Source: Gemmatimonadota bacterium
GTDB lineage: Bacteria > Gemmatimonadota > Gemmatimonadetes > Gemmatimonadales > GWC2-71-9
NCBI GenBank assembly: GCA_029862935.1
Contig: JAOTWK010000287.1
Coordinates: 1 to 5,075 of the forward strand
DNA: 5,075 nt
Direction: 5' to 3'
Both the position numbers and the translations under genes were made by a program. This document shows, piece by piece, positions 1-5,075 of this stretch. The notes beneath the pieces were generated by a model that saw only the letters and a list, made by a program, of their open reading frames with translations, did not search any database and was not told the DNA's origin. Numbering within the stretch: position 1 is the first letter of the stretch; each line of letters starts with the position of its first letter.

Positions 1-397
1 GGGTGATGTAGTCGAGGACCTGGTCGATCTCCTCGTCGTTCAGGTTGGGCGACACCATCGGCACGTTGTTCCACTGGGCCAGGATCGCGCGGCCGATCGA
101 GTCCGTCTTGGTCATCCCGACGGGATCCCTGAGCCAGCGCACGAGCCAGTCGTGGGTACGCACCTGATGGATATCCTTCAGATCGGGTCCCACCCGTGGA
201 CCCTCGCCAATCGAGTGGCACGCGAAGCAGACGCGGTCGTAGATCTCCTGTCCAGGGTCGGCCGCGACGGTCATTGCCTCTCCACCCTCGCGCTCACCGG
301 AGCGGCAGGCTCCCGCGAACACGAGGAGTGCCACCGAGCCCAGCATGACCGGCAGCGCCTGCCGGTATCGTGCAACACCACGTTGAAACGCAATCAT
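1..397 (-). CDS. c-type cytochrome lipoprotein, 3' end outside window
   Basis: This is the N-terminal 132 residues of a mono-haem c-type cytochrome; the reading frame is open to the window edge, so the C-terminus is missing. The start is ATG at 397, preceded by a strong GGAGGA ribosome binding site (401-407 on the minus strand). A basic N-terminus and hydrophobic stretch (about residues 15-29) end in AGAC with Cys31, a plausible lipobox, so I infer a membrane-anchored lipoprotein facing the periplasm. The haem-binding motif CFACH is at residues 57-61, followed by a G-x-G-P-D-L type segment (about 66-73). A candidate distal haem ligand, Met114, lies in NVPM, before the NLNDEEIDQVLDYI helix typical of class I cytochromes c. 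Its job is electron transfer; the partner is unknown. It diverges from the Rrf2 regulator gene, which may control it. The family call is firm; the specific role is not determined. Confidence 0.9.
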   Translation of the reverse strand, partial: MIAFQRGVARYRQALPVMLGSVALLVFAGACRSGEREGGEAMTVAADPGQEIYDRVCFACHSIGEGPRVGPDLKDIHQVRTHDWLVRWLRDPVGMTKTDSIGRAILAQWNNVPMVSPNLNDEEIDQVLDYIT

Positions 398-452
398 GAC
401 TTCCTCCCACCCCCGTAGTGGAAACAGTTGTGCGGGTTGCGGCAACGGTGCC

Positions 453-502
453 CTTGACAGACGACACCAATAATATCACGATTTGTTCATGGCGAAGTCA
501 AG
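453..502. promoter_or_regulatory. Shared control region with facing TTGAC -35-like elements
   Basis: The gap 398-543 between the divergent cytochrome and Rrf2 genes contains a perfect 6-bp inverted repeat, CTTGAC (453-458) and GTCAAG (497-502), around an AT-rich core (about 469-490). On the plus strand TTGACA (454-459) matches the sigma-70 -35 consensus, but no good -10 lies 16-18 bases on; TATCAC (474-479) is only 14 bases away. On the minus strand TTGACT (501-496) is followed after 17 bases by TGATAT (478-473) or after 20 bases by TATTAT (475-470). I infer facing, overlapping promoters for the two divergent genes, with the AT-rich core as the likeliest operator for the Rrf2 protein. I saw no match to the published IscR or NsrR consensus sites. 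The promoter assignment is tentative. Confidence 0.4.
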
Positions 503-543
503 AATAGGCCGCGTTCTGGTTTCCTGCCGAGGAAGGCGAGCAA

Positions 544-957
544 ATGCTGTCCGGCACGGCTGAGTATGCGCTGCGTGCCGTCGTGCACCTGGCGCGGGAA
601 CGCCATCCCCGGAAGCACCTCCGTGCCAATGACCTTGCCGGGGCGATCGACGTGCCGAAGAACTACCTGTCCAAGATCCTCCACGAGCTTTCGCGGGCCG
701 GCGTTCTGCAGTCGACCCGGGGCAAGGGTGGAGGGTTTCGGCTCGCTGTTCCCCCCGAGGAGTTGTCGCTTCTCAGCATTGTATCGCTCTTTGACCAGAT
801 CGGCGAGCGACGGCGGTGCCTGCTGGGACGACCCGAGTGCAGCGACAGCGATCCCTGTCCGGTCCACGGTCAGTGGAAATCCACGGCGGAGCAGATCGCC
901 GCGTTCTTCCGTGACACGACGGTAGCCGACGTGCTTGGCGCCGGGAGCCTCAGATGA
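544..957 (+). CDS. Rrf2-family transcriptional regulator, probable Fe-S sensor
   Basis: This is a 137-residue protein of normal Rrf2 length. The start SGTAEYALRAVVHLA is the family's typical first helix. A winged helix-turn-helix spans about residues 27-68, with the recognition region VPKNYLSKILHELSRAG and the wing STRGKGGGFRLA. Cys92, Cys99, Cys105 and His108 (RRCLLGRPEC then PCPVH) sit where E. coli IscR has its Fe-S ligands Cys92, Cys98, Cys104 and His107, so binding of an iron-sulfur cluster is likely. The first spacing is C-x6-C here rather than C-x5-C. Known relatives (IscR, NsrR) sense Fe-S status, oxidative stress or nitric oxide; which signal applies here cannot be told. The start at 544 has an AGGAAGG ribosome binding site at 530-536. 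The stop overlaps the cupin start, so the two form an operon, and autoregulation plus control of the divergent cytochrome is a reasonable inference. Confidence 0.93.
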   Translation: MLSGTAEYALRAVVHLARERHPRKHLRANDLAGAIDVPKNYLSKILHELSRAGVLQSTRGKGGGFRLAVPPEELSLLSIVSLFDQIGERRRCLLGRPECSDSDPCPVHGQWKSTAEQIAAFFRDTTVADVLGAGSLR

Positions 958-1274
958 CTGCCGAGTCGAACGCCGGGCCCAAGCGGGTAGAGGAACTCGT
1001 CGCCTACCAGCAGGGGGCCATTGTCAGCCGGATCGTGCTCAAGCGCGACGGCGGCTCAGTCACCGTGTTTGCCTTCGACGCGGGCCAAAGCCTCAGCGAG
1101 CACACGGTGCCCCACTCGGCATTGGTGCATGTCCTCGATGGTGACGCGGAGATCACCGTGGGCGGGACGGTACATCGAGTGCGCGCGGGACACGTGGTTG
1201 AGCTGCCCGCCAACGTCCCGCACGCCGTCGCCGCCCCCGGCCGCTTCAAGATGGTTCTCACGATGCTCAAGTAG
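954..1274 (+). CDS. Small single-domain cupin protein
   Basis: This is a 106-residue single cupin beta-barrel (cupin_2 type). Motif 1 is seen in the segment GQSLSEHTVPHSALVHVLDG (residues 44-63), with a glycine-rich turn ITVGG after it. Motif 2 is VRAGHVVELPANVPHAV (residues 76-92). Candidate metal ligands are His50, His54 and His90, with Glu49 and His59 nearby. The pattern FAFDAGQ-LSEHT, then PANVPHA, then a RFKM-LTM end is that of a widespread uncharacterised small cupin family; no enzyme activity is established from sequence. The ATG at 954 overlaps the regulator's TGA by 4 bases (ATGA), and a GGGAG at 943-947 sits 6 bases before it, so translation is probably coupled to the Rrf2 gene. Co-expression with a likely redox or nitric oxide sensor suggests a stress-related metal-binding or sensing role, but that is inference. 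Confidence 0.88.
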   Translation: MTAESNAGPKRVEELVAYQQGAIVSRIVLKRDGGSVTVFAFDAGQSLSEHTVPHSALVHVLDGDAEITVGGTVHRVRAGHVVELPANVPHAVAAPGRFKMVLTMLK

Positions 1275-1275
1275 G

Positions 1276-1296
1276 CCACGTTCTCACCAGACGTGG
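1276..1296. terminator. 6-bp inverted repeat between convergent genes
   Basis: CCACGT (1276-1281) and ACGTGG (1291-1296) form a perfect 6-bp stem with a 9-base loop. It lies in the 9-base gap after the cupin stop and extends over the last codons of the convergent hexosaminidase gene. The position fits a bidirectional terminator for two facing genes. The stem is short and no T-run follows on either strand, so it is not a standard rho-independent terminator. It may be a weak 3'-end structure or chance. Confidence 0.3.
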
Positions 1297-3662
1297 AACA
1301 GATGACCCGCGAGCGAACGGCGCTCTCCGTCGATTCCGCGCCCCATCTCTAGCCGTAGCGCCTTCTCGCCATCTCCCTGGAAGAACCCGACCGTGATCGG
1401 GTGATAACCTGCCGCCAGGGCGATCTCCCCGCGCCCGGTGCTCGGTCCGTGGGGCCCGTCGTTGTTCACGACCAATCGGTCGCCGACGTGCAACGTGCTG
1501 CCGTCGTCGGAGGTGAGGTGGAAGCTGTAGATCCCATCCTGGTCGATCTTCACGTACCCGGAGAAGACGAGTCCCATGTGCTCGTCGCGGGCGTCGGCCG
1601 GAATCGTCACGTCGTCTGCGACACCGACGGCGACCGCGCCGTGATTCACCAATGCATCCACACGTTCCACGTCCGCCTCGAAGTACAGGTATCGCAGGCC
1701 GGCCTGGAGGGAGGCGGGACTGATCGCGGCCGGCGGCTGGAGCGTGGTCCGGCGGAAGGTGGCCGATCGCGTGGGGCTGGCGCGACCACCGGCGAGGAAG
1801 GCGCGGGCCGTGACGGTTGTCCCCTCGGGGGTGACCGCGAGCGACACGGGACCGGTGTAACGGGCCGAGCCGGTGGTTGGATCGGAGCCGTCCAGGGTGT
1901 ATCGAATCTCGGCGCCGTCGGTGAGCGTGCTGAGGCTCAGCGTGACGGTATCGTTCAATGTGATCCGGTCCTCTTCCAGGCCGAGCACGTGGGGCACCCG
2001 GTAGTTGATGCCGAACCTGTCGAGGAGGCGAAACTGCCGCGGCAACCGGGTCACGAAGTGGTCCCAGCTTCGACCGCTCTTCGGTGACCACACGACCTCG
2101 GAGAGTGCGAGCAGCCGGGGGAACACCATGTACTCCACGTAGTCGGTGGTCTTCATGTATTCGGTCCAGACGTTGCCCTGGGCGCCGAGCACGTGTCGCG
2201 CCTCAGTCGGGGTCAACTCGTCCGGAACCGGCTCGAAGGCATAGACCAGGTCGAGTGGTGTGAAGCCGCCGATCGCGAGCGGCTCGTATGCCGGGTCGGC
2301 CTGATAGTAGTCGAAGTAGACGTGGCTGTACGGCGTCATGATGACGTCGTGCCCGTGCCTCGCCGCTTCGATCCCTCCCACCGTGCCGCGCCACGACATC
2401 ACCGTCGCCTCGGGGGCGAGCCCGCCTTCGAGGATCTCGTCCCATCCGATGAGCCGCCGGCCATGCTGGAGCAGGAACTGCTCGATTCGGCTCACGAAGT
2501 AGCTCTGCAGCTCGTGCTCGTCGGCGAGGCCTTCGCGCCGAATGATCTCCTGGGCGATCGGGCTCTGCTCCCAGCGTGTCTTGGGGGCCTCGTCCCCTCC
2601 AATGTGGATGTACCGGCTCGGAAAGAGCTCCATCACCTCGGTGAGCACATCCTGGAGAAACGCGAAGGTTTCTTCGGTGGGACAGTAGATGTCTTCGTGA
2701 ATGCCCCACGTCGTGGCCACCTCGAACGGCCCTGGCGTGCACGCGTATTCGGGGTACGCGGCCAGCGCGGCGAGCGAGTGACCCGGCATCTCGATCTCGG
2801 GAATCACAGTCACGTACCGTGAGCGGGCGTGCGCCACGACCTCTCGGATGTCGTCCTTCGAGTAGAACCCGCAATAGGGAATACCGTCACCCACGTACGG
2901 ATCGAAGTTCTTTTCGAGAATCGTCTCGTTGCGGCACCCTCCAACCTCGGCGAGCCGAGGATACTTCTTGATCTCTATCCGCCAGCCCTGATCCTCGGTG
3001 AGGTGCCAGTGGAACGTGTTCATCTTGTACATCGCCATGAGGTCGATGTAGCGCTTCACGAACGCCACCGGGAAGAAGTGACGGCCCACGTCGAGGTGCA
3101 TGCCTCGGTACGCAAAGCGAGGGGTATCTTCGATCCGCACCGCCGAGAGCGCGCGGGGCAATTCGTCGCCTGTCGGGAGCAGCTGCCGCAGCGTTTGGAG
3201 ACCGTAAAACAGGCCGGCGTGGGTCGGGGCGGACACCAGGACAGCATGCGGCGTCACCTCTAGCACGTACTGCTCGGGATGTGCCCGGGGCTCACCTCTC
3301 CGCAGGAGCAGGGTCACGCTGCCCGCCGGCGGAGTGGTCACCGGTGACGGGCTCACCGTGAGCCCCACACCGGTCTGCGCGCGGAACAAGTCGGCCGCAT
3401 ATCGCGCGAGCGCCATCGCCTCGGCGTCGTTCGGATCGGACAGTGCGACGGCCTTGAGTGCCGCGAGTGGCAGCATCCCCCGTCCGGGTTGGACCGCGTC
3501 TGGCCACGGCACGAGGTGCAGCTCTCGGACACTCGTCATGAGGCCCGTAGGCGTCGGGGTCGGCACGGGTGCGGGGGCCTGCTCGACTGGCGGGGCCGGC
3601 CCGCCACACGCTGCGAGCAGGACGAGCACCGCGGCACCGATCACGCGATCCAGTTTGCGCAT
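1284..3662 (-). CDS. GH20 beta-N-acetylhexosaminidase lipoprotein with PA14 domain
   Basis: This 792-residue enzyme should remove terminal beta-linked N-acetylglucosamine (or N-acetylgalactosamine) from chitin, glycan or peptidoglycan fragments. The order is: signal peptide with lipobox LAAC (Cys19); Pro/Thr-rich linker (21-40); GH20 N-terminal domain 2 (about 45-180); GH20 catalytic barrel (about 183-525); chitobiase/hexosaminidase C-terminal Ig-like domain (about 560-635, YTLDGSDPT); PA14 domain (about 655-792, with YSFHLTSDDGS and NNDGPHG). Catalytic features are Arg186 in YRGMHLDVGR, HWHLTEDQGW (218-227), PEIEMPGHS (288-296), the HIGGDE motif with catalytic pair Asp357-Glu358, and substrate-pocket Trp407, Trp424 and Trp499. 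Substrate-assisted catalysis is the family mechanism. The ATG at 3662 has GAGGAG at 3671-3676, 8 bases upstream. The lipobox predicts anchoring in the outer membrane or periplasm. The gene lies 29 bases downstream of the OsmC gene on the same strand and may be co-transcribed. The exact substrate is not predictable; no key residue appears missing. Confidence 0.95.
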   Translation of the reverse strand: MRKLDRVIGAAVLVLLAACGGPAPPVEQAPAPVPTPTPTGLMTSVRELHLVPWPDAVQPGRGMLPLAALKAVALSDPNDAEAMALARYAADLFRAQTGVGLTVSPSPVTTPPAGSVTLLLRRGEPRAHPEQYVLEVTPHAVLVSAPTHAGLFYGLQTLRQLLPTGDELPRALSAVRIEDTPRFAYRGMHLDVGRHFFPVAFVKRYIDLMAMYKMNTFHWHLTEDQGWRIEIKKYPRLAEVGGCRNETILEKNFDPYVGDGIPYCGFYSKDDIREVVAHARSRYVTVIPEIEMPGHSLAALAAYPEYACTPGPFEVATTWGIHEDIYCPTEETFAFLQDVLTEVMELFPSRYIHIGGDEAPKTRWEQSPIAQEIIRREGLADEHELQSYFVSRIEQFLLQHGRRLIGWDEILEGGLAPEATVMSWRGTVGGIEAARHGHDVIMTPYSHVYFDYYQADPAYEPLAIGGFTPLDLVYAFEPVPDELTPTEARHVLGAQGNVWTEYMKTTDYVEYMVFPRLLALSEVVWSPKSGRSWDHFVTRLPRQFRLLDRFGINYRVPHVLGLEEDRITLNDTVTLSLSTLTDGAEIRYTLDGSDPTTGSARYTGPVSLAVTPEGTTVTARAFLAGGRASPTRSATFRRTTLQPPAAISPASLQAGLRYLYFEADVERVDALVNHGAVAVGVADDVTIPADARDEHMGLVFSGYVKIDQDGIYSFHLTSDDGSTLHVGDRLVVNNDGPHGPSTGRGEIALAAGYHPITVGFFQGDGEKALRLEMGRGIDGERRSLAGHLFHVW

Positions 3663-3677
3663 CGTCTCATCTCCTCA

Positions 3678-3710
3678 CCGGACGTCTCTATCTAGACCAC
3701 TTTCGTCCGG
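3678..3710. repeat. 7-bp inverted repeat across the OsmC gene 3' end
   Basis: CCGGACG (3678-3684) and CGTCCGG (3704-3710) pair perfectly around a 19-base loop that includes the OsmC stop codon. The right arm also lies within the 8-base palindrome GTCCGGAC (3705-3712). In the minus-strand transcript this structure would sit between the OsmC gene and the hexosaminidase ribosome binding site. It could attenuate read-through or protect an mRNA end. No T-run follows, so a standard terminator is not supported. Confidence 0.3.
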
Positions 3711-4069
3711 ACGGTGAACGCTGGCGGACGCTCTAGGTGCTTCTTTACCGCGCACTGATCCGCTGAACGGATCAGGGCAGCGTGGTACTTTTCCGGGAAC
3801 TCGGGCGGCACGATGATGTCGAGGTCGATCCGTTCGATCATCTTGGTGGCCGGATCGGCATGCATGCGCTGCACGATCTTGATACCGTCCGTCGACAGCC
3901 CGCGCTGGCGGCAGAAGCCGAGGACGTAGATACCGGCACAGGTGCCGATCGAAGCCAAGAATAACCCGAATGGTGCCGGAGCGGAGCCGTCCTGATTGGT
4001 GGTGATCACCATGGCGCCGCTCACGGCGTCTACCCGTGCTCCACCCGGGAAGACGATCTCCATTTCCAT
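3692..4069 (-). CDS. OsmC-family thiol protein
   Basis: This 125-residue protein belongs to the OsmC/Ohr superfamily. Members best known (OsmC, Ohr) are thiol peroxidases that reduce organic hydroperoxides in the cytoplasm; other subgroups (YhfA-like) have no settled function. The two family cysteines are visible: Cys44 in the SIGTCAG helix start and Cys106 in SADQCAVKKHL, fitting the peroxidatic/resolving pair. Cys53 (LGFC) is an additional one. The motif APAPFGLFLAS (30-40) and the VPPEFPEKYHAAL segment (87-99) place it in a subgroup closer to YhfA-like proteins than to classical Ohr, so peroxidase activity is possible but unproven. I chose the ATG at 4069 (MEMEIVFPGG) because GGAGG lies 5 bases upstream. 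A longer frame from 4186 would add 39 residues lacking similarity to the family. The hexosaminidase gene follows 29 bases downstream. Confidence 0.9.
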   Translation of the reverse strand: MEMEIVFPGGARVDAVSGAMVITTNQDGSAPAPFGLFLASIGTCAGIYVLGFCRQRGLSTDGIKIVQRMHADPATKMIERIDLDIIVPPEFPEKYHAALIRSADQCAVKKHLERPPAFTVRTKVV

Positions 4070-4074
4070 GAGGG

Positions 4075-4079
4075 CCTCC
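4075..4079 (-). promoter_or_regulatory. Ribosome binding site fixing the OsmC gene start
   Basis: GGAGG on the minus strand lies 5 bases before the ATG at 4069. It favours this start over the in-frame ATG at 4186, and over the ATG two codons further in (4063). Confidence 0.75.
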
Positions 4080-4203
4080 GATTGCTGACACGGCGATACG
4101 ACGGTATGGGACGATACTATCTTGAGCGCTGCTACCGCCACCGCGGAAATTGGCACGACAGTGAGCGCGGTCATCGCGCCCGCCATGACCCCCGGCGTCC
4201 TGC

Positions 4204-4209
4204 TATCTT
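4204..4209 (+). promoter_or_regulatory. Possible -10 element for purL
   Basis: TATCTT lies about 70 bases before the purL ATG and resembles a -10 hexamer. No recognisable TTGACA-like -35 is found 16-18 bases upstream, so this is a weak call. If used, transcription would begin near 4215 and the leader would include the hairpin at 4256-4271. Confidence 0.25.
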
Positions 4210-4255
4210 CCCCCTGTCTGAGGTGGCGGCCTGCCAGCGGCTGCGCCCACCGATC

Positions 4256-4271
4256 CGGTGACCCTTCACCG
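4256..4271 (+). promoter_or_regulatory. Hairpin in the purL leader just before the start codon
   Basis: CGGTGA (4256-4261), loop CCCT, and TCACCG (4266-4271) form a perfect 6-bp stem with a tetraloop ending 7 bases before the ATG at 4279. It occupies the place of the ribosome binding site, and no purine-rich binding site is visible there. It may affect translation, serve as a repressor operator, or be chance. If translation instead began at the in-frame GTG at 4258, the hairpin would be coding. Confidence 0.35.
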
Positions 4272-4278
4272 CCAGCGC

Positions 4279-5075
4279 ATGAGCCTACTGCACCGCTACC
4301 GCCACCCCGGTTTCACCGACGCCAGAAGACACGCCCTGTTGCAGACGCTCCATCATCGCGTCGGCCGCCAGATCCGCACTCTCGATACGGAGTTCTGCTT
4401 CAACATCGAGGTGACGCCGCCGCTGACCGCTGGAGAAGAGCGGACGCTTGCCTGGCTGCTCACCGAGACCTTCGAGCCCGAAGGGTACGGTGACCGTTCG
4501 TTCCTGGACGGTAAAGGCCTGGTCGTGGAAGTCGGCCCGCGCATGAGCTTCACGACCGCGTGGTCCACCAATGCGGCTGCAATCTGTCACGCCTGTGGAC
4601 TCACGAACGTCAGACGCATCGAGCGGTCACGGCGGTTCCTGCTGACGACGGACGGCCGCCTCGATGACGACGACGTGGCAGCGTTTCTCCCGCTCGTCCA
4701 TGACCGCATGACCGAATGTCGGTATCCGGAGCCGCTCGACTCGTTCGAGACCGGCGTCGTGCCGGAGCTCGTGTTCACGGTGCCGTTGCTCGCCAACGGG
4801 CGCGCGGCACTCGAGCGCATCAATCGCGAGATGGGCCTCGCGTTCGACGAGTGGGACCTGGATTACTACACGGACCTGTTCGTCAACCGCATCGGCCGGG
4901 ATCCGACCAATGTGGAGTGCTTCGACATCGCCCAGTCGAACAGCGAACACTCCCGCCATTGGTTCTTCAGGGGCCGACTCGTCGTGGACGGTCAGGAGAT
5001 CCCGGACCATCTGATCGCCTTGGTGAAGGGCACGCTGGACGCGAATCCCGGCAACAGCGTGATTGCGTTTAAGGA
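4279..5075 (+). CDS. purL: Phosphoribosylformylglycinamidine synthase (large form), N-terminal part
   Basis: These are the first 265 residues of the large, glutaminase-fused PurL/PFAS enzyme. It converts FGAR, glutamine and ATP to FGAM in the fourth step of de novo purine synthesis in the cytoplasm. The window holds about a fifth of a protein usually near 1,300 residues; the rest lies to the right. Visible are the N-terminal PurS-like domain (about 1-150), with VEVGPRMSFTTAWSTNA at 83-99 and LHDRMTE-like LVHDRMTEC at 139-147. Next comes the linker region with WDLDYYTDLF (192-201) and the conserved DIAQSNSEHSRHWFFRG (216-232). These segments resemble the human enzyme more than E. coli PurL, whose equivalent motif reads SEHCRH. 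ATG at 4279 gives a family-like N-terminus but lacks a clear ribosome binding site. GTG at 4258 is in frame and would add seven residues; an in-frame stop at 4219 limits any further extension. The gene is divergent from the OsmC gene with no functional link apparent. Confidence 0.95.
   Translation, partial: MSLLHRYRHPGFTDARRHALLQTLHHRVGRQIRTLDTEFCFNIEVTPPLTAGEERTLAWLLTETFEPEGYGDRSFLDGKGLVVEVGPRMSFTTAWSTNAAAICHACGLTNVRRIERSRRFLLTTDGRLDDDDVAAFLPLVHDRMTECRYPEPLDSFETGVVPELVFTVPLLANGRAALERINREMGLAFDEWDLDYYTDLFVNRIGRDPTNVECFDIAQSNSEHSRHWFFRGRLVVDGQEIPDHLIALVKGTLDANPGNSVIAFK

Larger units (their letters stand above)
4070..4278. other. Intergenic region between divergent OsmC and purL genes
   Basis: This 209-base gap should carry promoters for both divergent genes. 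On the minus strand TAGTAT (4119-4114), about 45 bases before the OsmC start, is a possible -10 element, but no convincing -35 lies upstream. On the plus strand TATCTT occurs at 4118-4123 and at 4204-4209. Short symmetric elements are present, for example GATACTATC (4113-4121). The purL-side half contains the hairpin annotated separately. I see no credible small gene here; frames crossing it extend from real genes in other frames. Confidence 0.5.

Noticed and set aside
152..418. Plus-strand frame opposite the cytochrome gene
   Set aside because: The opposite strand encodes a protein with CxxCH, a lipobox and a strong ribosome binding site, so this frame is a shadow.
489..563. Possible 24-codon leader peptide (ATG at 489) overlapping the start of the Rrf2 gene
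   Set aside because: No ribosome binding site precedes it, its Arg-rich composition is unremarkable, and it would lie partly within the proposed promoter region.
1401..2822. Long plus-strand frames (1401-2087, 2193-2822) opposite the hexosaminidase gene
   Set aside because: They are antisense to a gene with clear catalytic motifs, have low-complexity Arg/Gly/Val-rich products with no recognisable domain, and are the usual by-product of GC-rich codon use.
1267..2874. Minus-strand frames (1267-2091 and 2203-2874) overlapping the hexosaminidase gene in another frame
   Set aside because: Their products are Arg/Pro-rich shadow translations of the GH20 gene with no domain and no ribosome binding site of their own that I can support.
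4224..4243. Short symmetric elements TGGC...GCCA and CAGCGGCTG upstream of purL
   Set aside because: Arms of only 4 bp in GC-rich DNA are expected by chance; no T-run or family motif supports a riboswitch or terminator.
4122..4493. Plus-strand frame covering the OsmC-purL gap and the start of purL
   Set aside because: It overlaps the well-supported purL N-terminus in another frame and gives a Pro/Arg-rich product with no recognisable domain.
4285..5010. Minus-strand frames opposite purL (4285-4590, 4587-4823, 4627-5010)
   Set aside because: They are antisense to a firmly identified purL and show no domain.

Overview
This is an ordinary-looking chromosomal window from a GC-rich bacterium, probably free-living and Gram-negative. 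Two products carry lipoprotein signals, one being a periplasm-type c cytochrome, and start codons are mostly preceded by GGAGG-like ribosome binding sites. The gene styles resemble environmental phyla such as Gemmatimonadota or Acidobacteriota, but this is an impression from sequence style, not a placement. No mobile element, CRISPR array, tRNA or rRNA was seen.

Left part (1-1274): a c-type cytochrome lipoprotein gene runs off the left edge on the minus strand. Diverging from it on the plus strand is a two-gene unit: an Rrf2-family regulator with an IscR/NsrR-like Cys-Cys-Cys-His set, overlapped by 4 bases by a small single-domain cupin gene. The 146-base gap between the divergent genes holds two TTGAC -35-like elements pointing toward each other around an AT-rich core. 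This suggests shared redox or nitrosative/iron-sulfur control of the cytochrome and the cupin.

Middle (1284-4069): on the minus strand lie an OsmC-family thiol protein gene and, 29 bases downstream, a large lipoprotein of glycoside hydrolase family 20. The latter is a beta-N-acetylhexosaminidase with an added C-terminal chitobiase-type domain and a PA14 domain, and probably acts outside the cytoplasm on chitin or peptidoglycan fragments. A 7-bp inverted repeat lies across the OsmC stop codon. The hydrolase converges on the cupin gene with a 9-base gap, where a 6-bp perfect inverted repeat sits.

Right part (4070-5075): a 209-base gap separates the OsmC gene from the 5' end of purL on the plus strand. 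The purL product is the large fused form of phosphoribosylformylglycinamidine synthase (purine biosynthesis) and looks closer to the eukaryotic enzyme than to the E. coli one. A perfect hairpin sits just before its start codon where a ribosome binding site would be expected.

Nothing here amounts to a clear undescribed system. The best leads are the Rrf2-cupin-cytochrome control region, the purL leader hairpin and the eukaryote-like PurL.
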